Shown here: piece by piece, positions 33,339 to 44,946 of the stretch
Layout of the letters: every line of letters begins with the position of its first letter
Numbering within the stretch: position 1 is the first letter of the stretch
From: Campanula takesimana
Lineage: Eukaryota; Streptophyta; Magnoliopsida; Asterales; Campanulaceae
Direction of reading: 5' to 3'
DNA: 64,000 bases
NCBI GenBank assembly: GCA_026119855.1
Contig: JAOWBW010000304.1
Span: forward strand, 868,001-932,000
The notes under the pieces: model-generated
Seen by the model: only the letters and a program-made list of their open reading frames with translations
What the model was told of the DNA's origin: nothing
Database searches by the model: none
Position numbers and translations under genes: made by a program

Positions 33339-36300
33339 GCCCCAGAGTACAAAAGTTAGCTTGTCGGGCCAGTCTCTGCCAGTCTTAGCCATTTTTCTAA
33401 TGATGGTCTCAATGGTCTTGTTAGCAGCTTCGACTGCTCCATTGGTCTGTGTGCGGTATGGTGATGACTGATGTCTCTCTATTTTGTACTCTGTAAGTAG
33501 TTGGTCACATTCTTTCTCAAAGTGCGTGCCGTTGTCAGATATCATCTCATGAAGTACCCCATATCAGCATATGATGTTGGTCTTAATGAACTCATCCACC
33601 TTTCTGGCATTCAAGACTTTGTAGGATTGAGCCTCGATCCATTTGGTGAAGTAATCAACGGCGACTAACACGAATGAATGCGCATTATGACCTGTCAGAA
33701 AAACTTTACCAATGATGTCTATTCCCCATGTAGAAAATGGCCAAGGGGATGTCATGGGGTATAACACGGACGGTGGTGCGTGTTGCAAGTTGGCATGTAT
33801 CTGGCACTTGTGGCATTTTTTAACCATGTTAGTGCAGTCCGCTTCCATTGTAGCCCAATAGTATCATAGTCGGATGATTTTCTTCGCTAGCATATTGCCA
33901 TTCATGTGGGCTCCACAGACTCCTTGATGGACTTGGTCCATGATTTCTATGGCTTCATGCTCATCGGCACAGAGTAGACACTGCTCGTGGTGCTTCTTAT
34001 AGAGGCGATCACCTATGATAACAAATTGGGCGGCAAGCCGTTTGAGGGCTATCCTCGCTTTAGGTGACGCGTCTGATGGGAATGTTCCATCTAGGAGGAA
34101 ACGCCATACATCATAATACCAAGGTTTGTCGTCCAAGTTATTCACAGAGTTACACTCTTCTTTGCAGTCTATGATTGAGTAATAAGCAGGAGTCGTTCTC
34201 CTCGCGACTCTGAAGGTTTTAACCTCAGTCCATTCGGGAATTTCAACAAGAGATGCTAGCATGGCTAGCGAGTCTGCTAAGCGGTTCTTATCTCTAGAAA
34301 GATAGTAGAAAGTGACCTCTCTGAACTGTTTGACCAAGTCTTGGAGATGGTCGTTATATTTCTGGAGTGTAGGATCTTGTACCTTCCATTTCTTGAGTGA
34401 CTGATAGATTATAAGTTGTGAATCTCCGTACACCTCTAGTTCGGTCACATTTCGTTCTAGGCTGCTTCAAGCCCCGCTATGCAAGCTTCGTACTCGGCAA
34501 TATTGTTAGTGGCCTCAAAGTCAAGGAGGATTGCAAGTAGAGTGTAGAAATCTGAGGGATCTACTAGTAACATGCCAATACCATATCCCCGTTTATTGGC
34601 AGCGCCATCGAAAAATAATTGCCACTTATTTTTTGCTATTGACATGATGTCCTCATCAGAGAATCGCGGGTCTTCCCCTTTCGCTTCATCACATGGAAAT
34701 TCAGCTAAGTGATCCGCGAAGACTCTCCCTCTCATGGATTTCTGTATGATGTAAGTGATATCGTACCCCGCGAGCATGATGTACCATTTGGCTATCCTAG
34801 ATGAGACATGCAATTTCTCGAAGATATATTTTATTGGGTCCATTCTGGCGATTAGTTGTACAGGAAATGCCTCCATGTACGTCTTTAGTCTCTCAGCTAC
34901 CCATACTAGTGCAGCACACGACTTCTCTAATGCAGAGTAATTCAGTTCAGCCCCTTGGAAGCGACGGCTGACAAGGTACACGGCGTTCTCTTTCTTCGAA
35001 TTGGGCCACTCTTGTGCTAGCATAGCCCCTAATGCAGTGTCATTGGCTGTGAGGTACAAGGTCAATGGTTTCTCCCTATGCAGTGGAACAAATACGGGCG
35101 GATTCACTAAGTACTTCTTGACCTTATCAAAATCTTCTTGGCATTCTTCTGTCCATTCTAAGGATGCATTCTTCTTGAGGAGCTTAAAAATGGGCTCGTA
35201 CATCGTCGTGAGTTGATTAACGAAACGACTAATGTACTGAAGGTGACCCATAAATCCCTTGACTTCTTTTTGCATCTTAGGTGGAGGCATGTCAATGATG
35301 GCTTTGATCTTAGCGGGATCTGCTTCTATACCACGCTTAGTGACCATGTACCCAAGGACCTTTCCTTTCACTACCCCAAATGTGCACTTGGACGGATTAA
35401 GTCTCATCTTTTGGTGTCTCAACCTCTCAAAAAACTTTCTGAGGTCGACAAAGTGTTTCCTATCGGAGCCTTTGGAGTGTATGATCATATCGTCAACGTA
35501 CACCTCCATTTCTTTATGTATCATGTCATGGAACAATGCAGTTACGGCTCTCTGATAAGTGGCTCTGGCATTCTTGAGTCCGAATGGCATGACCGTATAA
35601 CAGAACGTCCCCCAAGGTGTGGTAAACGTTGTTTTGTGTTGGTCCTCCTCGGCCATGAGGATCTGATTGTAACTGGCGAATCTGTCTACGAATGAACGAA
35701 CTTTGTACTTCGTAGTATTGTCGACGAGCATATCTATGTTTGGAAGAGGAAAATCATCTTTCGGAGATGCTCTGTTGAGATCACGGAAATCAACACAGAC
35801 TCGAACTTTTCCATTTGCTTTGGAAACTTGTACAGTATTAGCAAACTAGGTTGGATACTCTATTACTTTGATGAACCCAACACTCAGGAGTTTCTCTATC
35901 TCTTGTTTGACTTGTACTGACCACTCTGGCTTAATTCTGCGGAGTTTTTGCTTGACTGGCCTCGAATCAGGAAGCAGTGGTATCTTGTGCTCAACGAACA
36001 AATTGGCTAGCCCCGTCATATCTTTATAGGACTAAGCGAACACATCCACAAATTCTCAGAGAAGCGCTATGAGGACTTGTCGGTCTTCCCCTTTGAAGAA
36101 ACTGCCAATCTTGGTCTCTTTCGGATCATCGTCTGTCCCCAGATTAACTGTTTGCATTTCTTCGGCATCAATAGGACCATTTCCGCCACGAAGACCTACA
36201 TGCTTATTAATTTCTTTTAAGATTTGTTCGTTTTCTTGATCTATATCGTCATATGACTCATTATTATATAATTCATTAGAGCTATTAGTTAATTCATCAT

Positions 36301-36890
36301 TTAGGACGCTAGAAATCTCGGGATACTCAGAAAGATCTATTTTTTGCATTAAGAAAGTAGGGGAATACACGTTCCGCGATGGCATCCAAGTCCTCTTGGG
36401 TGAGCTCATCGGTAGCGGTATCTGACTCTAAGTTAAGAGTTACAAATTTTCTTTCCCTATAGGGATGGGGAGTACATCCTAATTCCTTGATCAGGAAGTC
36501 TTGACTTGCTATGGGTCCCCCAGTTGTGTACCAATTCTGAATAGGCTCGTCACTCTTCTCGATGAGCTTGGTGTAGTCTTGGTTCGAAGCGTCCCCCTTG
36601 TCTATTGCATTAATCTGAGTGTCCTCTAGATTGCAAAGGTTGAGAAATTGGTACAGTAGGTCTTCTCCCAACACAAAGTCCCACTCACTGAATGCCTCGG
36701 CCTTGGTACCCCCTAATTCTCGAGGTAGCCACGAGAATTGCATCGGTTCTGTTTCGAGTGAGTACGGATCACAGTCACTGAATATTTTAAAACCCGGTTG
36801 GCGCTTCCCCCTATGGTCAATCCATGGTTCAGGGAACATGAAGCATGGTAAGTTTCCCCCCTCGCGTACAAAGTTGTTATTTTTCATACT
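33339..36890 (-). pseudogene. C pol (RT, RNase H, integrase), decayed
   Basis: RT has YVDD in VYVDDMIIHSKG (about 35485). Both RNase H domains are visible (second one: NKWQLFFDGAANKRG near 34620), and the integrase has SDNGTHF and GAVEAANK. Lesions include a frameshift near 34457, stops near 33850 and at 33564-33566 (TGA for CGA), TAG for TGG in PTWLAN and FAWSYKDM (near 35850 and 36035), and a frame change between 36409 and 36327. The protease is absent: the frame passes from the end of gag to the NNFVREGGNLPCFMFPEPW block at about 36890, skipping some 370 residues present in A. Confidence 0.85.
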
Positions 36891-37830
36891 AAGTACTTAA
36901 TCATGAGGCAACATGTAACAGAAAGAAATTTCATTATTAAACTTTGGAGTACTCTCGCCCACATTTGGAACTAGGCGAGTAGTCTCCTCTTCCTCACTAG
37001 ATATATCTATTACATTGATCCCTCCTCTCGCAGTTGGGAGAGGGTTTGTCACTACATTAGGATCCCCTAGATGCTTAGAATCTATGAGATCTTGGATCAC
37101 ATCTTTGAGGTAGTTGCAAGTATTGGTGTCATGACCACTGAACTGGTGGAATTTGCAGTGGAGATGATGGGTAAGATTCGGGGGGAGTTCCCTTGGAGTA
37201 GAAGGAGGATTTCTTGGTGCGACCTTGCCGGCTTCTACGAGTATGTCGAAAGAGCTCTCCTTGAGTGATACCTTCTAATTTGTTGTATACTCTCTCTTTC
37301 TTCTTTTCCTTGTTGGGCGGAGGGACGGAGGAATAGTTGCTCCTCCCATGGTTATTGAAAGCGATGGCATTGACAGATGTGTCTTTGCCAGCAGAGCCCT
37401 TGTTGGTGTAGCGGTACCCACTATCTTTCTTAGCCTCTTTCCTACTTTTGAAGATGCCATCTAGTTAGAGACCGGCTTTATGAAGTTCAGAGAATCTTGG
37501 GAAGAAAGTACCAGATAGGCGGTCCTCATACTCGTTACGGAGCGATTTCAAGAAGATATGCATTTGGTCATCCGTAGTTGGCCTATCAACAATCTCGGTG
37601 AGCTTGGCTCTCCACCTTTTAACAAAGTCACCAAATGTCTCATTATCACCTTGTTGGATTTGATCGAGGTATCTTTTAGTGGGACGGTAAGTAGTGTTAT
37701 TTTCGAAGCGCCTTTGGAAGACTTCACAAGCGGTAGCCCAATCGGTCCTTGTGGATAAGGGGAGAGACATGTACCAATCCCTTGCCGCCCCCTCTAGGGT
37801 TTGGGGAAAGCTTTGGGCTAAGACGGTGTC
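36891..37830 (-). pseudogene. C gag, C-terminal part
   Basis: Continues gag after the solo LTR: DWYMSLPLSTRTDW, then the capsid-like core FVKRWRAKLTEIV and FLKSLRNEYEDRLSG, a stop near 37465, a basic linker, and an intact CX2HX4HX4C knuckle (CKFHQFSGHDTNTC, about 37155-37110). Ends near MLPHD at 36897 with a stop, where the protease deletion begins. Confidence 0.75.
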
Positions 37831-38865
37831 TGTAGATACCCCGAGGGCGGAGACCGCGGCTTTAGGCTAGAGCGCGCGAGCTCGTCCTAGGATGTCTAAT
37901 TGTGTTTTAGAGTCGCCACCCACGTTTTTGAGGAACGTAAGAAAACCTAATGTTTATGAGCCTAAGTTTGATTTACAAAAATAGAGATTCTTTGGGATGA
38001 GGGATTCGGGGGTTAGGTTACGAAATGGGTAGTACTTAAACACCCATTTCGCCCGAGCAAAGTCGGTCTTGTTTGTTCATAATTCACTTTAAAGATAAAT
38101 GTGTTCTTCCTATTTGAATGATGATAAAAAGGGGTTTTAAAGTTTAAAATGTAGGGAGATGACTCCTAGGCCAATTCAATGTAATGAAACGACCATTGGT
38201 GTCATATCCCAAGTGGTTTTGGGGTGATTGCACATTTGATTGAAGAAGAATAAGAAGAAGAAGAAGAAGAAGAAGAAGAAAGTTTAAGACATTTACCTAT
38301 AGTATCCTTCAAAGAGAACCTCTTGAAAAGCCTTGAAGAAGAAGTTGAATACTTGGAGAGAACACTTCTTAAGGTCCAAAGTTTTTTAGTTGAAAAAGGT
38401 CTAAAAGAAGTCCCAAGGAAAAGTCTAGAAAAGAAGTGAGGAAAAAGGTCTCTTCCAATGATGGATTGGAGGGGATTTTATAGTTGAAAGAGGGGAGTTT
38501 TTGGAGCCAAACGGAGTCTCCAAGAAATCTTTCCCGGTCAAAATCATGTATAATGAGCAAGGGAGAGATTCTTGGGCAGAATCTGTAACTTACACACCCC
38601 AGAAGCGCGCGCATCCCACCTAGGCGGCGGAAGGCGCGCGCGTCTGGCCTCAAGAGGCGGAGGCGCGCGACTCTGAAAAGCAATTTTTGACAGAATGGAA
38701 TAGAAAGTTAGAACTGTTATTCAGTTTAGTCCCGGGACTTAACGGAGTCCGTCTGGAACTTAACCAAAGTAACAGAAACTAAAAGAAAACACTTAAAATA
38801 GGGAGAGACACAAAATCAAGTGTGCAATCGGGGTGAGCGGTCCAAGGCGGGGTGTCTACAGTGTG
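37826..38865 (-). mobile_element. Solo LTR of the A/B/G family in C gag
   Basis: LTR 37831-38860 (1,030 bp, TGTAGA...TCTACA ends) flanked by GTGTC (37826-37830) and GTGTG (38861-38865), a 5-bp duplication with one change. Removing it restores gag across VDHTV. No internal sequence remains, so it arose by LTR-LTR recombination. CGCG triplet at 38605-38669, TATA on the - strand near 38480-38473, and a (GAA)n run at 38243-38282. Confidence 0.9.
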
Positions 38866-39420
38866 ATCTACTTTCATTGGAAGCATGGCCCAAGTGTAAG
38901 TTTCAACATGAATACGGGGACAGGTAGTACCATTGAACTTGGCTATGTTAGAAGTGCAAAACTTTCGTGGTAGCTTAGTGATTGTCTTGCGGAGTGCAAT
39001 GGGGTCAAATGGAACGATGGAGCCCTTTGCTAGACAAAGATGTGCAAACCTCTTTTCAAGAAACTCTGCAGTGGCGGAGTTGATGAAGTTGGTGTCATCA
39101 CTAGCTTTCTTTTTCTTATCACTTGCCTTAATATCCTCGTCATAGGAGGAGGAGGAAGAGTCGGATTTATTTGAATCAGAGTTAGAATCATCATCCTTCT
39201 TATTCTTTTTCTTAGCATGGGACTCCCCGTCTTTGGAGGGGGTTTTTGACTTCTGATTGTTCTTTTTGAGTTCTTGGAGCTCTTGGAGAACAGAGTGTAT
39301 GTCTTGGGCGTAACGGTCACTCTCACGGGCAGCAATTTCGGCTTCCTCTTTGATTTGTTGCTCAAGCCGGGCAATGACGGTCTTAGCGGCTTCCAAGTCA
39401 GTGATGGGGGTGCCAGCCAT
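38866..39420 (-). pseudogene. C gag, N-terminal part
   Basis: From ATG 39420 (MAGTPITDLEAAKTVIARLEQ); an upstream ATG at 39444 is in frame too. Coiled-coil N-terminus, a lysine- and serine-rich acidic linker, then the start of the core (FNGTTCPRIHVETYTWAMLP). Cut by the solo LTR. Confidence 0.75.
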
Positions 39421-39444
39421 TACTGCAACCTTTTCTAGTCTCAT

Positions 39445-40091
39445 GGTCGCAGGATCACGGATGTAGACTACTGAAGCGATTGTGTTGGGAGTGTGGAGCT
39501 ACTTTGCTGATCGGACGGACCTTGAGTGCAGAAACTGTGTCAAATCCAGGCTGGGGTCCCAACAAGTCGGCTTTTATGAAACAGGGGTTGACCAACACGG
39601 CAGATTCACAAAAAAGGGAGGATGTCTCGTACGAGACAATGGATGTCTCGTACGAGGCATCCAGCCTAACAGTCAGATTGCAGATTTTAATCCTATTGGT
39701 CGGATGTAATTCAATCCATTTTAAGAGGTTACTACTCTAGTTCATCCTGGAACAGTGGATTCTGTCACCCTAGAATATGAGCCCCTTGTTTTTCACCTGT
39801 ATTGCACTCTCCCAAATGGATAATTCGGGCAAAGGTCCCATATTCTCATCGGAATCCACCATTCAATTAACCAAACCTAAGTGACCCGTAGTTGTTTTGC
39901 ACTTTGTTAAACAACGCATTAATGCAATAAGACCTTGTGAATCTTAAGGGACAACCGAAAGGGACATGTTGAACGGTGCGGTCGAAACTAAGCCAAAATG
40001 GCATCCACAATCCCGTACAAAATAGTGAAAGTAGGAAAACACAAACTCAGATTTCCGTAGAGAGGCTCTCCATTCTTTCAAAATCCTTTGT
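39445..40091 (-). other. Leader of C
   Basis: Noncoding. Similar in part to the A leader (a GATTCCGATGAGAATATGGG-type block). It carries the CTCGTACGAG pair at 39626-39656. No LTR follows. Confidence 0.6.
39623..39656 (-). promoter_or_regulatory. CTCGTACGAG pair in C leader
   Basis: TGTCTCGTACGAGACA (39623-39638, a perfect 16-bp palindrome) and CTCGTACGAG (39647-39656), 21 bp apart. Fourth such pair in C. Confidence 0.55.
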
Positions 40092-40333
40092 TCAACTTTA
40101 AAGATAAATGTGTTCTTCCTATTTTAATGATGATAAAAAAGGGGTTTTAAAGTTTAAAATGTAGGGAGATGACTCCTAGGCCAATTCAATTTAATGAAAG
40201 GACCATTGGTGTCATATCCCAAGTGGTTTTGGGTTGATTGCACATTTGATTGAAGAAGAAGAAGAAGAAGAAGAAGAAGAAGAAGAAGAAGAAGAAAGTT
40301 TAAGACATTTACCTATAGTATCCTTCAAAGAGA
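40092..40333 (-). mobile_element. G 3' LTR, left fragment
   Basis: Matches 38085-38311 of the solo LTR, with a longer (GAA)n run (40251-40295). Its outer end is replaced by C leader sequence. Copia I follows after AGAGA. Confidence 0.8.
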
Positions 40334-41756
40334 TGTTGGGTTTCCAAGTAATATGCGCAGCAGAATATAGCAATTAAAATTTTATGAAACCCAAAGCCAT
40401 GGATCCGTTCATATGATTAAATCAAATACAACATAATGAATAGAGGATAAACTAACCCTTGATGTCTATGAATTCTAGCTTTGATTTTGGTGAAGAACTT
40501 GAAGCTTTATCACGAAAAAAATTCACGAACTTTGAAGATGATAAAATTCACCCTCTAGCGGTATCCACACCACGAACGAATATCAAGGAGCTTCTTGATC
40601 TTGATTGCTAGACCAATAATTATGAAACACACTTTCACAATTTAATAAAGAACTCTATGGAATTATTTTGTGAATTATTTTGTTCTTCAATCCAAGATGT
40701 CTTGGAACAAAATAATAACTCTCTCAAACTCTTTGGAGGCACACAAAAAACTAGGGCTAATGGTATGGCCGAACTTGGCTTTTTATACACAATTAAGACC
40801 TATTCCAAATAGGAACCTTGTGCCAAAAACCTTCCCAAATCGAATTAGGAAACATTCTGCCGCCTAGACCAAGCGCCCGCCTGGTCCATTCCGAGCCAGA
40901 AAATCCAGAATTTTCCAAAAATTCCTTTGAGGTCCTTCGACCCTTAAATTCCAATACAGTCCTTTTATTTAAGATTCGTTCTATTGTGTGTGACCCTCTA
41001 GGATTATACTAAGTTGGCAATGGGCTCAAACATGAAACCATAAGATATGATTAGGTTCTAGCAAACCGTCATACCTACCCAAATAGTATAACTAGATACA
41101 AGTTCGCATTCCTTTAGAATATGTCACAATCCTTTTGTCCACGATGTCTTTGAACACAAGTCATGGTCAAACAGTCAACTTGTCTTGTTCAATACTTTCT
41201 CGATTCCGAATATGTTGATAATTCAAATGCTATTGATCCAATCAATCCATTTGAGTCCGGCCGAACATTTCATCAACATCATTCCTTCAAGGGGCCCAAG
41301 CTTGACATCTCTCCGTGGAGGGACAAATCCATTTAGCTTATTATTCTTCCCAACGGGAATCCGATTATGCCAATCATACCCTTTATAACTACCGTGTTAA
41401 GGTAGCGTTTGAATATGTCAAACACAACGTTCATCAAGTGGAAGACTATAATAACTTCATGTCTAAGGATTCAAATGGCATAACTAATATGAGATATATG
41501 TTCGACATAGACCATGACATAAATCTCATACAGCGGGTCATGTCCAGTACCTTGTTCCAAACAAGTACCCATAAATCTAACATGATCATCCCATGATCAT
41601 TTAGCCTTTATACTAGTGCTTAACAAGTACTAGGGACGGGGATTATTATAAGTAAACATGAACAACAATAATAATCAAAACATCTCTTTATTGATATGAA
41701 ATAAATGATAACAATTACAACGTTTATTAAACGTGCCTAGGGCACCACTACCAACA

Positions 41757-41771
41757 ATCTCCCACTTGCCC
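41757..41771 (-). other. Polypurine tract of Copia I
   Basis: The - strand reads AGGGCAAGTGGGAGAT just before the LTR start. Confidence 0.8.
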
Positions 41772-41999
41772 TAGGCCCAATCTCCCATGTATCTAATACC
41801 CATGGACCTAACATGACCATCATGTTTAGCTTGTGGAAGTCCCTTTGTTAGCTGGTCCGCAACATTGTCATCAGTAGGTACTCTGCATATATTTACGTCT
41901 CCCTATCAACGATCTCTCGAATGATATGAAAACGCCTAAGTATGTGTTTGGATTTCTGATGTGCTCTTGGTTACTTTGATTGAGCAATAGCACCATTAT

Positions 42000-43322
42000 T
42001 ATCGCAATAAAGGTCTATTGGATTAGCAATACTAGGAACCACTTCAAGTTCAGTTATGAACTTCTTAATCCAAACAGCTTCCTTTGCAGCATCCGATGCG
42101 GCAATATACTCAGCTCTGTTGTAGAATCAGCGGTTGTACTTTGCTTGGAACTCTTCCAGCTTACAGCTCCACCATTTAACATAAACACAAAACCCGATTG
42201 CGATCGGCTATCATCTTTGTCGGTTTGGAAGCTTGCATCCGTGTAAGCATTTACAACCAGATCATCTTCCATTCCCCCATATACCAAAAACGAGTCTTTA
42301 GTTCTTCTCAAGTACTTAAGAATCGCTTTTACAGCTATCCAGTGATTTTCGCCAGGGTCGGATTGGTATCTACTTATCATGCTCAAAGCATAAGATACAT
42401 CCGGCCTAGTACAAATCATAGCATACATGATGGACCCAATTGCCGAAGCATATGGAACATCATTCATTTTCTCACGCTCATCGTTTGTCTTAGGACATTG
42501 AGTCTTGCTTAGAGAAACTCCATGTAACACGGGTAAGATGCCTCTCTTAGAATTTTCCATACGGAATCTTCTAATGACCTTGTCAATGTATGTACTTTGG
42601 CTTAAACCAAGTAGCCTCCTTGATCTATCTCTATAGATCTTAATGCCAAGTATATATGCGGCTTAACCCATATCTTTCATTGCGAAGCATTTTCCTAACC
42701 AAGTCTTTACAGACTGAAGTGTAGGAACATCGTTTCCAATGAGTAATATGTCATCCACGTATAAAATAAGGAATAGCACTATGCTCCCACTAATCTTCTT
42801 GTATACACAAGGCTCATCTTCGTTCTTGATGAAACCAAACTCTTTGACCGATTCATCAAAACGGAGATTCCAACTCCTAGAAGCTTACTTCAATCCATAG
42901 ATGGATCTCTGCAATTTGCATACTTTAGAATCTTGTTCAAAACCTTCTGGTTGTGTCATATACACATCCTCTTGGAGTTTTCCATTTAGGAAAGCGGTCT
43001 TGACGTCCATTTGCGATATTTCATAGTCATGATATGCGGCAATGTCAGTCTTCTTCTTGAAGACCCATTTGCATCATATGGTTTTTACACCTTCGAGCGC
43101 ATCAATCAAATTCCAAACCTGATTGTCTTGCATGGATTGTAATTCAGATTCCATGGCTCCAAGCCACTTGTCCGAATCAGGAGAAGACATCGCCTCTTGG
43201 TAGGTTGACGGTTCATCATTCTCAATGATTTCCATCTCATTACTATCCGTTACGAGAAATCCATATCTCTCGGGCTCGAATCGTAACCTACTAGATCTGC
43301 GAGTTACTTGTGTATTTTGAAC
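42000..43322 (-). pseudogene. Copia I RT-RNase H remnant
   Basis: Closely matches H (MENSKRG, CPKTNDEREKMNDVPYA) and extends beyond the window end of H through RNase H (YTDASFQTDKDD, SWKSSKQST). Damage: a -1 shift at the STTEAEY position near 42115, TAA for GAA near 42663 and TAA for CAA near 42888. The integrase and everything upstream are missing. Confidence 0.85.
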
Positions 43323-43786
43323 AGGTCTAAAAGAAGTCCCAAGGAAAAGTCTAGAAAAGAAGTGAGGAAAAAGGTCTCTTCCAATGATGGATTGGAGGGG
43401 ATTTTATAGTTGAAAGAGGGGAGTTTTTGGAGCCAAACGGAGTCTCCAAGAAATCTTTCCCGGGCAAAATCATGTATAATGAGCAAGGGAGAGATTCTTG
43501 GGCAGAATCTGTAACTGACACACCCCAGAAACGCGCGCATCCCACCTAGGCGGCGGAAGGCACGCGCGTCTGGCCTCAAGAGGTGGAGGCGCGCGACTCT
43601 GAAAAGCAATTTTTGACAGAATGGAATAGAAAGTTAGAACTGTTATTCAGTTTAGTCCCGGGACTTAACGGCGTCCGTCTGGAACTTAACAAAAGTAACA
43701 GAAACTAACAGAAAACACTTAAAATTGGGAGAGACACAAAATCAAGTGTGCAATCGGGGTTAGCGGTCCAAGGCGGGGTGTCTACA
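43323..43786 (-). mobile_element. G 3' LTR, right fragment
   Basis: Matches 38395-38860 of the solo LTR. CGCG words at 43531-43538, 43560-43569 and 43589-43595; TATAAAAT on the - strand at 43409-43402. Ends TCTACA at 43786, followed by the purine tract (GAGCCCTCAACGGCG on +) from 43787. Confidence 0.85.
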
Positions 43787-43975
43787 GAGCCCTCAACGGC
43801 GTGGATTGCGAAGCAAACGCACCGACGAAAGACAAACATCCGCCTAGGACATCACCAAGAAAAAGAAAAGACTCGATAAAAGCAGGAATTTGAAATTGCA
43901 GGGGATAGAGGTGCGCTCCCATGTGTGAGCGGCTTTGAGAGATAAAGGTGCGCTCCCTGTGTGAGCGGCTTTGCC

Positions 43976-44308
43976 AATAGCGGGATCCGTTTGCTGAAAG
44001 CGGGATCTGTTTGTTGGAAGCAGGACCTGTTTGCTGATAGCGAGATCCGTTTGCTGGAAGCGGGACCTGTTCGTTGATAGCGAGATCCGTTTGTTGGAAG
44101 CGGGACCTATTTGCTGATAGCGAGATCCGTTTGCTGGAAGCGGGACCTGTTCGCTGATAGCGAGATCCGTTTGCTGGAAGCGGGACCTATTTGCTGATAG
44201 CGAGATCCGTTTGCTGGAAGTGGGACCTGTTTACTGATAGCGAGATCCGTTTGCTGGAAGCGGGACCTGTTCGCTGATAGCGAGATCCGTTTGCTGGAAG
44301 CGGGACCC
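43976..44308 (-). repeat. Tandem array in G 3' region (20+20 bp)
   Basis: Alternating 20-bp subunits CTGATAGCGAGATCCGTTTG and CTGGAAGCGGGACCTGTTCG (on +) form a ~40-bp dimer, about eight times. Unrelated in sequence to the A and B arrays although the LTRs are of one family. Confidence 0.85.
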
Positions 44309-44946
44309 GAAGGACTTTTTGCATTGAATGGATGTAGATTTTGCTCGATGAGGGAGCGATGATTCTGTGGCTCATCCCGGACCAAGTTGTTGTCGTGAGT
44401 CTTACTTTGATGTTGACTTTCGATGGGGTGCGGGCACAGTTGACTGCGGAGTGCTTTGTGCTGGGGATGAATTGTAAAAACTGATTTTTTTGAGAAAATA
44501 AAAGACACCCTACTTTGAGTGGGAGTTTTTATCTTTTTCAGTTTTTAGACATGCCTTAAGGGCGGACCAAATTAATGTGTGCCCAGCTGAGTGTTTGTTG
44601 CCATTAAGCTCCTTCTCATTGCTGGGATCCTGAACTTGTCGTTGGTTGTGAGCTTTTGAAGTGCCTGGGTTGCTTTCTGAACTTTGAGAGGGGCCATTTC
44701 TGGAGCATTTTTTACCTCGGACGCGGGCGCTTCCTCTCTTGGCGACGTGACACGCACGCCTTGTAGACCGGTGTCGGGAGGCACGCGCCTCTGGGAGGCG
44801 AAATTTAGGGCCTGATATTTGCTGACCAAAAGATCCCCTAACATCTATAATATCAGCTTCTGGTCGGTAATTCGATTCCAACAGCTTTCTTCTGCCATTT
44901 TTGAACACCATTTTATTGCCCAATTTTTCTTATAACCTTCTTTCCC
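44309..44946 (+). promoter_or_regulatory. Promoter region of G PMD gene
   Basis: Noncoding. Parts match the region before the 146-aa gene in B (53985-54170). Three decayed CpG words: GACGCGGGCGCTTCC (near 44722), ACACGCACGCC (near 44750) and AGGCACGCGCCT (near 44780), about 29 bp apart. No clear TATA box. Confidence 0.5.

Larger units (their letters stand above)
33339..40091 (-). mobile_element. Tat element C, right segment
   Basis: Integrase, RNase H, RT and gag on the - strand, a solo LTR inserted in gag, then the leader. The expected 5' LTR and primer site are missing: at about 40091 the leader runs straight into the interior of the G LTR. Confidence 0.85.
40334..43322 (-). mobile_element. 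Truncated Copia copy I
   Basis: 3' LTR at 40334-41756 (1,423 bp, TGTTGGGTTT...ACCAACA) and the 3' half of pol on the - strand. It ends abruptly at 43322, at the position equal to about 62925 in H; the junction shares AGGT with the G LTR. A deletion removed the 5' half of I together with about 80 bp of the G LTR. The promoter region keeps one GCGGGCGC word (about 40870) where H has four. Confidence 0.9.
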
